Shown one piece after another: positions 13,401-23,254 of a stretch of DNA of 64,000 nt (position 1 is the first letter of the stretch; each line of letters begins with the position of its first letter). The DNA is from Marthasterias glacialis (lineage: Eukaryota; Echinodermata; Asteroidea; Forcipulatida; Asteriidae). The position numbers were made by a program, and so were the translations under genes. The stretch lies in NCBI GenBank assembly GCA_911728455.2, contig OU452236.1:9542171-9606170 (forward strand), written 5' to 3'. The notes beneath the pieces are model-generated. The model made no database searches. It was not told the DNA's origin and worked only from the letters and a program-made list of their open reading frames with translations.

Positions 13401-15838
13401 AATTTCCAGAGGCAGCTAAAGTGTTGAGAGAGAACACCTACATGGATGACATCTGCGATTCTGTCCCCACCGTAACAGATGCACAAAAGCTGACAAGTAC
13501 ACTAGACTTTATCCTTAGCAAAGGAGGATTTAAAGTGAAAGGCTGGCTGTCGAACAAGACACTAAATGGAAGAGCTGCTAACCCTGATGAACATGAGTTG
13601 AAGCCCCTCGAAGACTCAACACAAGAGAAAGTTCTTGGAACAGTATGGAGGCCTAAAGATGATGAACTAAGCTACAAAGTCACCATGGACTTGGACAAAT
13701 ATTTGTCCACAGAATTTGAAGGACCAAAAATAGTGCTCACCAAACGCAGTATCCTGAGCCAGATAGCCAAAATCTTTGACCCAATCGGGTTTGCTGCACC
13801 ATTCCTGATAAGAGCTAAAATTGGTATGCAGAGACTTTGGAAAATGGGAATCGACTGGGATCAAGAACTCCCATCGACCGAACAAAACTTTTGGAGACAA
13901 CTCTTTCAGGAAATGAAACAGCTAAATGACATAAATTTCCAGAGATCGCTCACCCCCTCAGATGTCACTGGAAATCCGACACTGTGTATTTTCTCAGATG
14001 CATCAGAAGAGGCTTTTGGAGCTTGTGCTTATGTTAGATGGGCTCTGAGAGATGGAAGATACGACATCCGATTCATAGCAGCAAAGTCCAGAGTTGCACC
14101 CTTGAAGAAACTGACAATTCCCCGCTTGGAGCTGCAAGCAGCAGTCATAGCTACTCGGATGTACAAGACGATCACAGAAGAAACCCGACTCGAGATAAAA
14201 AATACTATCTTCTTCTCTGACAGCATGATCGTCTTAGCATGGATCCGCAGCCAAGCCAGAGGGTTCAAGCCATTCGTTTCAAACCGAGTAGGAGAAATTC
14301 AGAGCAGTACTGACCCCCAACAGTGGAGACATGTTCCTGGGGAGTTGAATGTTGCTGACGACGTCTCACGTGGTATAAATGCCAAGCAACTGATGGGCAG
14401 ATGGGTTCATGGACCAGAATTTCTGTATAAATCAGAGGAAGACTGGCCTCACGATGCACCCATAGCAGACCGAACAGAAGTCCAGAAAGAAGTCCGTAAG
14501 TCACAGAATATCTTCATCACCACTATTGTACCAGATGTCATTGAGAGTGAAAACTTCTCTAGCTGGCGCCGACTTATCAGAGTAACTGCTTATGTGCTCC
14601 GGTTTGTCCGGAACATAAGCACCTGCATGGAGGATCGCAAGGGTGCCAGAGATGGCACATTGACCCCGCAGGAGCTTGAAGAATCAGAGGTATACTGGAT
14701 TAAACAAGCGCAAAGGAGCCTGCATGACCGAGTCACCAGGGGAGAGTTTAAGACCCTTAGTCCATTCAAGGATGGTGATGGAATCCTGAGAGTTGGAGGC
14801 CGTTTGAGTAAATCAATGATGTCCTATGAGTCCAAACATCCAGCTCTTCTTCCAAATGCCCACCAAATTTCTCGTCTCATTGCACGACATATGCATCTGT
14901 ACGGTCATTCTGGAGTTGCAACTACAGTAGCGAAGATGAGACGGAAGTATTGGATCATGAAAGCACATACCCTAGCCAAGACTGTGAAGTACAGATGTGT
15001 GTACTGCCGAGAGTTAGAACACAAAGTTGAATCCCAAGTAATGGCTGACCTACCAGAACAACGCCTGGCTCCATACACCCCACCATTCCATTACACTTCC
15101 TGCGACTATTTTGGGCCATACCATGTGAAGTTCGGACGTAATAAGACAACAAAGCACTATGGAGTTATCTTCACATGTCTCAATACGAGAGCTGTTCACC
15201 TGGAGTTAGCCGTAGACTGTTCAACCATGGAGTTTCTACAAGTACTCCGCAGATTCTTTTCGATCCGAGGGTACCCGGCACTGATGATGAGCGACAATGG
15301 AACTCAGCTGGTAGGAGCAGAACGTGAACTTAGAGAGATGATTGACGGATGGAACAAAGACGAGATACGCCAATACTGTGCTGAGAAGAGAATGATTTGG
15401 AAATTCACCACACCTGCAGCACCACATCAGAATGGCTGTGCAGAATCACTGGTGAAAAGCTGTAAGTCTGCGCTTAAACAGGCTATAGGAGCACAAGTGC
15501 TTACACCGTTCGAGCTATACACCATTCTTCTTGAGGCTGCCAACCTTGTCAACCAGCGACCCATCGGAAGAATTCCTAATGACCCGGATGATGGTTCTTA
15601 TCTGTGTCCCAATGACATCCTCCTTGGAAGGTCATCCACTGAAGTACCTCAAGGACCATTCCGTGACACCAGAAACCCCAGACACCGAGTGGAGTTTGTG
15701 CAGAAGATTGTAGATACATTCTGGAAACGCTGGAGCAGAGATGTTCTACCCCTGTTAGTACCACGCAGGAAATGGAAGGTTGATATAGTAACGTCCGAGT
15801 TGATGACATTGTCACAGTTGCTGATCCCAACGTGCTGA
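10439..15838 (+). CDS. BEL/Pao gag-pol polyprotein
   Basis: Long single frame of the BEL/Pao retroelement. The N-terminal part (to ~140) is coiled-coil-like and acidic, followed by a serine-rich 6-residue tandem repeat (~140-255). A gag-like DUF1759-type domain follows (~265-430), then a cysteine/histidine knuckle region (~475-550). The aspartic protease has its DSG motif near residue 594. The reverse transcriptase has YMDD near residue 1001. RNase H shows FSDAS (~1185) and FSDSM (~1259). The integrase has an H2C2 zinc finger (~1480-1525) and acidic catalytic residues near 1555, 1617 and 1667. Domain order with reverse transcriptase before integrase, and the DUF1759/peptidase-A17 character, fit BEL/Pao. 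Fossil treatment: near-intact, young. Confidence 0.93.
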   Translation: MTDAVKEARLKRRNAKAALTRLGKALRTLIESNRTVKEVSDLLIKLDQAYDNLLVKHEEYTEKIEDDEQFEVEEAWLEACQDAYLKMKGEATDFINSKAVADLDALKDHPSDANHDGPSPSIAIPENHDNDEETSAKPEDVDQIVENPVHPVNSVQSANSDQSEDSVQPGSSVQSVNSVQSANSDQSENSVQPGSSVQSVNSVQSANSDQSENSVQPANSVQAVNSVQSVKSVQSANSVQSVNSVQSENSVKSTPDTAASTFRMEKPKMPKFSGDVREYSTFKSDFCHMINRRYSKRDAIAILRTCLQGKPLDLIQGLGSDYDAAWEYLNSIYGDPRFVADIITQDIVKFKPLKDAEDGRFCELVHLVKRSYNILKEVGRPHDMDNNHMLAIIEKKMNTDDRKVWFRVLEGEKRQPSMENLMEWMTAEMRSRMRATAPIRNQPQGVVRSNINYIKQSNANPKPPANLTISTSFKCWLCQTSDHWLDQCTKIKSMNPADRLILMKENRACFSCLKKAGKNHNITTCSRRRQCTEMVNGAQCKFFHHPLLHKTTTTPVVSSHVGVASVNGREALLPVVLVEVVGKNSYQLGNLLFDSGAQISLIRMSLAEDLNLKGKEVVITITKVGGEEEELRTKIFEVRTRQLNKSQFHTISAVGIPCISNELAEIDLTTIVQHFKIHPDNLHRGSGSIDLLIGIDHAKMHSGEIREAGNLVARRSPLGWVIFGAIPGETALTSRVLHVKYSTPVDLTEFWTTEAMGVSSNTCSCKPQKMSPTELQEARIIDESCTKIGNQWIVPYPWKRDPNLLPDNKLQAERKLESTERRLRKNPDHASAYDKQIKDMTEMQFARKLSAEEIQSYTGPVHYIAHHGVMKPDSKSTPLRIVFNTSATYQGHRLNDYWMKGPDLLNSLFGVILRFRENEVAIVGDISKMYHRILIPERDQHVHRFLWRDLETDRKPDVYIKTVLTFGDKPAPAMAQTALKKTAEGEYKFPEAAKVLRENTYMDDICDSVPTVTDAQKLTSTLDFILSKGGFKVKGWLSNKTLNGRAANPDEHELKPLEDSTQEKVLGTVWRPKDDELSYKVTMDLDKYLSTEFEGPKIVLTKRSILSQIAKIFDPIGFAAPFLIRAKIGMQRLWKMGIDWDQELPSTEQNFWRQLFQEMKQLNDINFQRSLTPSDVTGNPTLCIFSDASEEAFGACAYVRWALRDGRYDIRFIAAKSRVAPLKKLTIPRLELQAAVIATRMYKTITEETRLEIKNTIFFSDSMIVLAWIRSQARGFKPFVSNRVGEIQSSTDPQQWRHVPGELNVADDVSRGINAKQLMGRWVHGPEFLYKSEEDWPHDAPIADRTEVQKEVRKSQNIFITTIVPDVIESENFSSWRRLIRVTAYVLRFVRNISTCMEDRKGARDGTLTPQELEESEVYWIKQAQRSLHDRVTRGEFKTLSPFKDGDGILRVGGRLSKSMMSYESKHPALLPNAHQISRLIARHMHLYGHSGVATTVAKMRRKYWIMKAHTLAKTVKYRCVYCRELEHKVESQVMADLPEQRLAPYTPPFHYTSCDYFGPYHVKFGRNKTTKHYGVIFTCLNTRAVHLELAVDCSTMEFLQVLRRFFSIRGYPALMMSDNGTQLVGAERELREMIDGWNKDEIRQYCAEKRMIWKFTTPAAPHQNGCAESLVKSCKSALKQAIGAQVLTPFELYTILLEAANLVNQRPIGRIPNDPDDGSYLCPNDILLGRSSTEVPQGPFRDTRNPRHRVEFVQKIVDTFWKRWSRDVLPLLVPRRKWKVDIVTSELMTLSQLLIPTC
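10864..11208 (+). repeat. 18-bp coding tandem repeat in BEL gag
   Basis: About 18 copies of an 18-bp unit coding for VNSVQS-like hexapeptides. A higher-order period of four units (72 bp) appears in the first half (ANSDQS, ENSVQP, GSSVQS, VNSVQS). It creates long open frames on the opposite strand that are not genes. Confidence 0.9.
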
Positions 15839-16032
15839 CTGCAGTTCGAGGCAAGTGGTGCATCGGCAGAGTCTTGGAAGTCTATCCTGGACCAGATGGC
15901 CAAGTGCGTAACATCAAGGTGAAGACTGGCAAAGGCGAGTACATGAGGCCAATCACCAAGATTGCTGTCATTTACCCAGCTGAAGGCTACGAAGACTGAG
16001 GATGAGGATAGATTCCTCATCGGGGCGGAGGA

Positions 16033-16658
16033 TGTTTCAGTGAACTTTAGTAATAGTGCCCTCTAGAGTTTGGATTTTCTTAGTTTACAATGTGCTTTTG
16101 TCAGCCATGTTTTTTCCTTGTTATTGCTAACCTGTTTCATGAAAATGTAACCCTTAAAAGTTATAATCACAGTGTATCCAGATAGAGTAGTCTGAGTGCC
16201 AGATTTTGCCAGTAGAGATTCAGTTTGTTTAGGAGGATCTTGCCAAAGAAGTAAGTTATATATTCCTTGTTTTCTTTACCAAAATCAGTAATTTTCTAGT
16301 GTTAAAATAGTGTGTTGTTTAAGAATCTTTAAAGGTCACATTCAGTTCAGTTTCATGTACACATGCCCACGGAATTTCAGTGAGTTTTCTTTGGAGAGGT
16401 TTTTTAGTTGTCACTTCTCAAGATGGTTTGTTTCCAATTTTAAAGCATTTTCAGAAGAGTTATGCATGTGGTTTCTTGAGATGCATTTCATAAGTCAAAG
16501 TACTATTTCCCATTTAACTACATTTAAATGTGATTTGTTGTTTACACTGGTTTTGTTGTTCTGTGTTTCAGATCGAATAAAATGGCAATTAAGCATTATA
16601 CGGTTTGCAAGTATCCTTCTCTGAATACAATGTAGAAGTTGTAATTTCCGATGATCCA
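16033..16658 (+). repeat. BEL/Pao 3' LTR
   Basis: 626 bp, preceded directly by the purine tract and followed by the ATATC target duplication. Almost identical to the 5' LTR. Confidence 0.95.
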
Positions 16659-18426
16659 ATATCTATGAATGAATGTCACCGGGTTCTTTAGTTCTTGTTA
16701 GATAAACTATCCCAAAATGGGTTGAAACAGCGACGGTTTAACCATGACTAAGTGCGCACTTAACTTCGTATCATTTTACTAATGCTTCGAAATCTAAACA
16801 TTTACCATCACTTTTTAAAAACAAGACAATGCAAAAGTGAGAAAAATTATCTAGTTATTGATTTATTACTGTTTTAAAAATAACTGGTGATTTTTTAAAC
16901 CTTAAAACAGAAATTTTATATCGTCATCTCCTATCTTTGCCATTGCTTTACACGTTATTCAATAATAAGTTTGCCCACGGTTTGGGGTACAGTCTGGTGC
17001 CGTCACAATTACGGTACCCAAGCGTTGTTTTCCATAGGCGCTGTCCGTCTATAGGTTCTTTATGTCTGTGGTAACATCTTGCTCGCATAAATAATGTGTC
17101 ATTCTATCGAATTGATATGAGACGATCGACTTTAATCTGCGTGTCAATAACACGAAATTGACATTGTCAATATTTTTATTCTGCGCGTCGCCCCAAGCAC
17201 GTGACATTTTACTGCGTCCATGGCGAACCAAAGCTTTTTCTACACAGCCAGTGGAGCGCGCGCACGCATGTCCGATCTAGTTATATTCTATAACATGCTT
17301 TCAAGCCGCAGTCGCGTGCTTGAGCTGCGTCATGCAGTCGCAGTCGCGTGCTTGAGCTGCGTCATGCAGCCGAAGTCGCGTTCACGCAAGACTGGCAGAA
17401 TACTCGCGGGCAAATGTTCTTTGAAATCTAAAATCTTTCTTGAATGATCCACAATGATTAAACATGTCTGCGTTCAGCGCGACTTCAAAACGGCTGTGCA
17501 TAATTATACAATGTAGAGTTAGCGCTCTAGTCAATAGCTCTATGAGCCAACCTCGCTACCTCGCTGTTTCGATGCTTCCTTTCCAGGGGTTTGATGAGAC
17601 GAGAGGTATCGATACGGCGCGGTGCCCATGGTGTCGTCATCAAGTGTTTTGGAGACAAATTTATAGGCATACGTAATAATCGGTAGGTTTGGTGGGAAAT
17701 TTTGACTTTAATTTCAAACCAAGTCATGTGCCGTTTGTAGAGGGGGTGGCGGGGGGGGGGGGGGGCGTGCGCGCGTGCAAGCCTTGGAAGATCAGAAATA
17801 GCTTGACCGAAAATAGGCCAAAATAGCATTCCGTGCGTGGTCCACCTTTGCATGCGCCGCCGACAGGGCAATGTTTGATGAACATAAAATCATTTCACCC
17901 ATTACCAATCGAACGTTATCAGTTCTTGGAAGAAAAATGTATGAAAATCCCGAAACCACTCACGTTTACTTTCCCCGGAAAGCTGTATATTGTTGCTTTT
18001 ATTAACCATCCTTTTTTGGGGGGGGAGGTGTCAAAAAGTGGGGGGGGGGGGGACATTTGATATGCTATCCCCCACTCTAAAAAGTGTGGGGGCCGTCCCC
18101 TACCAATCGACGCCCTTGTTTAGCATTAAACCAACCACAAGTACACGGGAAATGTTGTTTTGCTGGTAAGTTATTTCTGGTAACCCAAATTGTTTTGTGC
18201 AAATAATTTGTTGTACTTTCACAAGCAGCTGTAAGAAATTGGGCCCTCCTGTTTGGTTGGATGGGGTGTTCATTCAAATGTAGAGGATGAACTTAATCCG
18301 CTGTTCTAAAAACAAGGATTTATTTTCCCTTTCAGAGAGAAGAAAATCCAGACTTACTTTGTTTTGGGCAGCTTAGTAGACTAAAGATCTCATCCCTGTC
18401 CCTGGTGATAACCAACGACTTCAAGT

Positions 18427-18595
18427 ACTGCGGCGTGAACGGCCGATTTGGTGCTTGCGTGTTGTGGCCGCCGGGCCGTATCTCGGTGCAGGCACACGGG
18501 TCACGATAGGGCAGCACCCACTTCATCTTGCCGGTTTGATCTGGCTCGGTGCCGGCGTAGCAGACATGGGCATGAATTAAACTCGCCCTGCAAGC
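18427..18595 (-). other. GC-rich coding-like block at the edge of the tandem repeat
   Basis: Immediately after the 4.8-kb repeat ends, base composition jumps to GC-rich for about 150 bp. The minus strand then has an open frame with ordinary-protein character (for example KMKWVLPYRDPCACTEIRP, then GGHNTQAPNRPF), running into the repeat. A possible splice acceptor (CTTGCAG) lies near 18594 on that strand. I do not recognise the peptide. It may be a captured exon fragment or chance. No start codon or promoter is evident. Confidence 0.3.
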
Positions 18596-18874
18596 TGTAC
18601 AACGAAAAATATTGTGTTTGTTTTTTTTTGTCTGGAGAAACTTTAACTTTCAATGTGACGAAGAAGGCAAAGCAGCATTGTAAATGATTCCAGATGGCGA
18701 AGGGGATCGCATGCACACAATATGGCCAATTCGTTCGAACAGATTTTAGTAAACTTTGCGAACAGAACCATTCGAACGGACTACACTAAACCGTTAAAAA
18801 TATCCCTTCCAGTGGTTTGAAATACACAAATTCAGTGGGAAATTTGGGCAAAGCAAGAAGAAGAAACGAAAAGG

Positions 18875-19160
18875 ACGAAAATTGTTCTAATATCTTTATG
18901 TAATACTTTAAGGGTCTTGCAATCTATCCTAAATCTTTTCAGCAGCCTCGGGGTGGCGCAGGGGAGGGTACATTGTTTTATGAAAATGACGAGCATCGCA
19001 AGATTTCGTAGATTGTGTTTCAAAAAGGGACGGGCACCCATAAACAATGTATAAAACACATTGTATAAGAATGGACGGGCATGTAGGTCGAGCCGTCTTT
19101 GTGTTTTCACAAAGAGACGGGCTCGTCATCGCGCGGGTTGATCAGGTCACATGCATCATG
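18875..19160. repeat. Dispersed ~280-bp repeat, copy 1
   Basis: Shares long stretches with 23255-23530: GGGTCTTGCAATCTATCCTA, TTTTCAGCAGCCTCG, GGCATCGCAAGATT-like and GGACGGG runs, and a GTTTTCAC near the end. Same orientation, ~80 % by eye. No inverted ends seen; family unknown. Confidence 0.75.
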
Positions 19161-19173
19161 AGGGACTGTGAGC

Positions 19174-19356
19174 AGCGGCGTAGCCAATGGGGGTGTGGGC
19201 CACGTGCCCCAACAAATTTCCAGCGCCCCCAGGTGCCCCCATAAAAAATGTAGATACATGTAATTCATGAAATATCGTGGTACCTGCCCCCACCTGAAAA
19301 GCAATGCCCCCCCCCTCCCTGTGCTCCCAAGGGGAAAAAATCCTGGCTACGCCGCT
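19174..19356. mobile_element. MITE with AGCGGCGTAGCCA ends
   Basis: Inverted ends AGCGGCGTAGCCA (19174) and TGGCTACGCCGCT (to 19356), a C/G-run-rich interior, 183 bp, non-coding. The target duplication is not resolved. Confidence 0.8.
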
Positions 19357-19960
19357 GACTTTGAGCAACAAGAAGATGGTCATATTATTTCCTGAGGCCG
19401 AAGGCTGAGGGAAATAGGACCCTCCTCTGGTCATACACAAGCCCGACGGGCGCATAGACATACACTTGTGAACGAATTATGCCAGTCCATGTTTTATAAC
19501 ACACCTCAGTCAACAATTATGAAGAAGAAGAAAAATATCAGAAATATTTTAAGAATTTTGTTATTTAGCTAACTGTTTTCGTTCAACAATTAACTCACGT
19601 GAGAGGGCGCTGTAACCAGTCCAAAATTTTGAGTATTGCGATTATAATAATGTCTGTGATCCTGTTGGTACGGAAAGTCTGACGTAATTACAGCATAAAC
19701 CACGCCTACTTCACATGTGCTGGCTCCAAACATCATCAGAAGCCCCACTGCAATGCATTGGCCAACATTTTCTACAACGATTTTGCAGGCACTACATCTT
19801 AATAATGTCCTCTGTTCTAAGAAATTTGTCTAACCATAAAAACAAGGTTTTTAGGTTAAATTACACACAAACAAATGGCAGCTTAACAAAGATTCTGCCT
19901 GTTGATTGGTTAGAGCGCATCACATGATATACCTTACTTTTACTTGAAAGCCGCGCGACC
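19357..19960. other. Intergenic, nothing assignable
   Basis: AT-rich sequence with short chance frames only. No repeat family, splice pattern or protein similarity that I recognise. Confidence 0.5.
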
Positions 19961-19964
19961 GCAA

Positions 19965-20045
19965 CAAGCACAACCAATGTACTATCCCATAGCCACCAAA
20001 GTACTATACTCATAGCAACCAATGTACTATACCCATAGCAACAGT
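19965..20045. repeat. Short tandem repeat of ~28 bp
   Basis: Three imperfect copies of a unit around CATAGCAACCAATGTACTAT. Several copies contain CCATAGCAAC, which resembles an RFX half site, but as part of the repeat. Confidence 0.7.
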
Positions 20046-20544
20046 TGTTTCTTGGCATCTAGATGTCTAGGTACAATTATGTAATGTACGCATAACTACG
20101 GCGCCCCTGGTGATCGCCGGTGCGTTCCATTTTAGAATAGAACACGACGAGGACCACCTCGCCGGGAGTCGTAGTTTTAACCATAACACTCAAATATCAC
20201 ACTGTTGTTGCTATGGATCGACCAGTCAGAATTGAAGATAATAGAATCTTAACAACGACAAGCTCTTTTGCAAACAAAAAGGTAATTTTCTTTCATCATC
20301 AAGACTCAACTTTATAATGGCAATCGTTTATCAACTTCATTTGGCTTATGAGTAATTTCCCTCCAGTCCCTTCAGTTGACAGTGAACCATAATTTTGATA
20401 ATGAATTATTAGCTCTTTCCAACAACAAGCTCTTTTGCAACCAAAAAGGTAATTGTCTACTATCATGATGATAAAAAAAGTGATGCCTTTAGCAATAAAA
20501 CAGTATAATTATTTTCATATTTAAAATGTTAATATTATGTTTCA

Positions 20545-20645
20545 TGTAACATAATATTTGTATGCATGTATGTCAAAAGGCCACACGAATTTCCCCTGGT
20601 GGGACAATAAAGTTGTATCTTATCTTATCTTATCTCTTATCTTAT
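20545..20645 (+). mobile_element. LINE 3' tail
   Basis: A non-coding 3' end, CCTGGTGGGACAATAAAGTT, followed by a (TATCT)n run (about 20620-20640). This is the usual form of a 5'-truncated non-LTR retrotransposon of the CR1/L2/RTE kind. Only the tail is recognisable. Confidence 0.65.
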
Positions 20646-20954
20646 AAGCAATAGGCCTAATACCAAGTAAAGTCTTCAAAAACTGTTGCGTTCACTTTAA
20701 CCTGCTCATAAAAAATAATCGCAATAGAAATTACCGGTAACTGATATTGACAGGCAATAATGTTGTTCCCGTGCATGTGAATTATTACTTCTGAACAAGC
20801 CCCATAAAATAGGCACGATCCACTTCGTATCCTTGGCTGTTAACAATTTTAGGTGCAGGTGAGTTTTCTTTTAGTCATGTTAGTTAAAAGTTGAAACCAT
20901 TTCACCAGCGGCTGTTTGCGAATACCTACGCGTATACTGTACACACGTTCTCAT

Positions 20955-21449
20955 AAAAGACCGATTGCGCGAGCAATGTTTACATGACTGTCATCACGTG
21001 ACCTGTAGTGGGTACTACGTCATCTCAGCTGATGGCAAACTACGTGCAAATACATGCCGTGACCAACAGAGTCACACCAACAGTCGGCTTTTGGTAATAA
21101 TAGCACAGCCCTTTTATTAAAGCTGTATGTTGTAATATTGATATTAATCATATTACTGTTTCATAAACTACAAATATTCTGCTACAACAGATGTTTATTT
21201 TGAGTTAAGCACTACCGGCGTCCGACGACGATTTAGCGATCCGCCTGTTATTTTGTTTGTAATGTAAAGCACTATAAAAAACGGGGGGGGGGGGGGGTAA
21301 AGAACGTTTAAAAAGTGCTAGCCTTTCAAATAGACAAAGGAATCACACAGTTTTGGAAAGCCATTTCTTTGGATGATTTCACCTTCAAAACTGTGAAATT
21401 TTAATACCCACCACAGGTCACGTGACGTGGGATGCGCAATCGGTCTATT
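20955..21449. mobile_element. MITE, AATAGACC family, copy 1
   Basis: Ends AAAAGACCGATTGCGCGA and TGCGCAATCGGTCTATT are inverted. An inner TCACGTGACCTG / CAGGTCACGTGA pair is also inverted. The interior shares CACACAGTTTTGGAAAGC and TCAAAACTGTGAAATT with copies 3 and 4. About 495 bp, non-coding, contains a long G run. Confidence 0.8.
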
Positions 21450-21583
21450 GGGATTCACTGCTTTTTAAAGTTGATATAATAAGGGATCGAGCATCAGTCC
21501 CAAATTTCGGTGCGACAGCCGCATGTTGCCGGGTTCCTCCCCTAGCGACTTTGCAACGATGGTGCAATCAACTGCTACGATCT

Positions 21584-21954
21584 AATAGACAGATTGCGCT
21601 CTGCATGTCACGTATTAAACGTAAACAAACACGACGTCATCCTCGTGGAAAGTGCGGTACGGTACATGATAATTGTTGCATTTGTTTATTGATTGAGGCT
21701 TTTGTGTCTCGAGATCTGTAAAAAAAATATTCAAGAGTTTGTACCAGAGACCTTTGAGTTGCTTTGAGTAGAATACTGGTAGGTTATGAGACAGTAATGT
21801 GATTAAAATCAATGTCACAACATACAACTTTGATAAACAGGCTTAATAACTTTCCACAGCTGTTTGCACGTAGTTTGCCATCAGCTGAGATGACGTAGCA
21901 CCCACTACAGGTCACGTGATGACATGTAAACATTGGTTGCGCAGACGGTCTATT
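21584..21954. mobile_element. MITE, AATAGACC family, copy 2
   Basis: Left end AATAGACAGATTGCGC, right end GTTGCGCAGACGGTCTATT. The body matches the flanks of the nested copy at 24277-27034 (GTCACAACATACAACTTT, CATCAGCTGAGATGACGTAG). About 370 bp, internally deleted relative to the longer copies. Confidence 0.75.
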
Positions 21955-21960
21955 GGGACC

Positions 21961-22100
21961 TGGGACCAGACTGGTTCACCAGCGGCTGTTTGCGAAATCA
22001 TTTACATCTCTTTGCACGGGACGGTCGCCAGGCCAAAATGAGAGATGTAAAAATGATTTCACAAAACAGCTGATAGGTGAATTGAACCAGTCTGGTCCCC
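21961..22100. mobile_element. Foldback MITE with ~55-bp arms
   Basis: GGACCAGACTGGTTCACC ... AGAGATGT arms are inverted around a ~30-bp loop. A left-arm-like piece (TTTCACCAGCGGCTGTTTGC) also lies at 20899-20921, just before copy 1 of the AATAGACC family. The element abuts the right end of one such copy and the left end of the next, so the two families sit back to back. Confidence 0.7.
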
Positions 22101-22865
22101 AATAGACCGATTGCGCGACAATGTTTACATGCGGTCACGTGACCCCCTATTGGGTATGACATCATACAGGTGATGAAAAATATGTAAAAGCATAGGCCGT
22201 GACACAGAATGAGCGCGAAAACAGTCGATTTTATTTTCGTTAAGCGATGAATTAGTTAATCAGCCCATTTATTTAAAGTTGGATGTTGTGGCATTAACTT
22301 AATTCTACTAAAAAGAGTTTTTTAAGCCATGCACTACCGGCGTCGGACGACTATAATGTAGCCACTCGTGTGTTATTTTGTTTGTAATGTTGGCCTAAAT
22401 CACTGTAAAAAAAGGGATAAACAACGTTGGAAAAGTGAGCATTAAAATTCCTAGCCTTGCAGAATTTCTAACAGGCAAAGGAATCACACAGTTTTGGAAA
22501 GCAATTTCTTTGGAGGATTTCAGCTTCAAAACTGTGAAATTCTTGTGTTGAAAAGTGTGTGATCGCGGTCGTCAGGCCTAACGTTCCGTCGGGCGCTGTA
22601 CACATCGTGCACATTTATACGGTAATTTTACAATTTTCAAGACTTGCTGGAACTGTCCTTACTGGCTTTATTCAGCCACGTGAAGGTCTCTGGTACAAAC
22701 TCTGGAATATGTTTCACAGATTTCGAGCAAGAAAAGCCTTGATCGAATAAACTAAATGCATTAATCATCGTGTACCGTACCATCCTTTCCTATGGAGGAT
22801 GTCGTGTGTGTTTTTTTTTATACCCAAAAGTGGTCACGTGGCGCGGGTGGCGCAATCGGTCTATT
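22101..22865. mobile_element. MITE, AATAGACC family, copy 3 (long form)
   Basis: Begins AATAGACCGATTGCGCGA and ends CGCAATCGGTCTATT. 765 bp and close to the full-length form, as it shares its whole interior in inverted order with 24277-27034. No transposase frame, so non-autonomous. Confidence 0.8.
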
Positions 22866-23254
22866 AGGTCGTGGAAGTTCATCTTCGTTGCAAAGTCGTT
22901 AAGGGAACCCGGAATACGTGTACGCCGATCGAAGAGAAACTTTACATTAAGTCGAGTTATATGCAAATAGTTGCTCTCAAAAAGCATTTGATTTCTACAA
23001 AAATCAAATTTTCTCAGACCAATTCCAGCAGTTTGGTAATCTACAGTTTGTTAGTGCAGCAGCAGTCAATCCGAAAGTTTTACGATCAGGAAGGGACCAG
23101 GAGAAAAAGACACAGTGGACTCTGCGATTTGATTACATTGGTGCTTTAGGGCCAACGATACGAAGTGGATTGGCCATTATTCATGGGGCTACTTCCAAAC
23201 TTGAATTAGTCTGTTATTCACTGACATTATTAACGAAAAAAACGAACATTTTAC

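Larger units (their letters stand above)
9755..16658 (+). mobile_element. BEL/Pao LTR retrotransposon, young and nearly whole
   Basis: A 6.9-kb element with 626-bp direct LTRs beginning TGTTTC and ending CCA. It is flanked by the 5-bp target duplication ATATC (9750-9754 and 16659-16663). A purine-rich tract GGGGCGGAGGA abuts the 3' LTR at 16022-16032. Between the LTRs lies one long gag-pol reading frame with BEL/Pao domain order (gag, protease, reverse transcriptase, RNase H, integrase). The LTRs differ at about one position that I can see, so the insertion is very recent. It looks nearly whole, with about one break at most. It lies inside the TIR transposon at 8067-17071. Confidence 0.95.
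8067..17071. mobile_element. Large TIR DNA transposon (host of the BEL element)
   Basis: A perfect 31-bp inverted repeat begins CCACAGACATAAAGAACC at 8067 and ends at 17071. It is flanked by the 6-bp direct repeat TAACAT (8061-8066 and 17072-17077). Copy A of the surrounding 4.8-kb repeat shows the empty site at about 3125-3130. Without the BEL insertion the element would be about 2.1 kb. I see no transposase frame in 8098-9754 or 16659-17040, so it looks non-autonomous. A 6-bp duplication restricts the superfamily (for example IS3EU- or Dada-like), but the ends alone do not decide it. Confidence 0.85.
4794..18426. repeat. 4.8-kb tandem repeat, copy B, interrupted
   Basis: This copy matches copy A from its first base to the equivalent of A position 4526, where similarity stops inside the word CTTCAAG at about 18426. 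It is split by a 9-kb TIR transposon (8067-17071) and by a ~175-bp MITE (6704-6878), neither of which is in copy A. Both insertions therefore postdate the duplication, or were lost from A. The left end of the hAT-like MITE that is complete in A (3823-4222) is missing from B near 17740. Confidence 0.88.
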
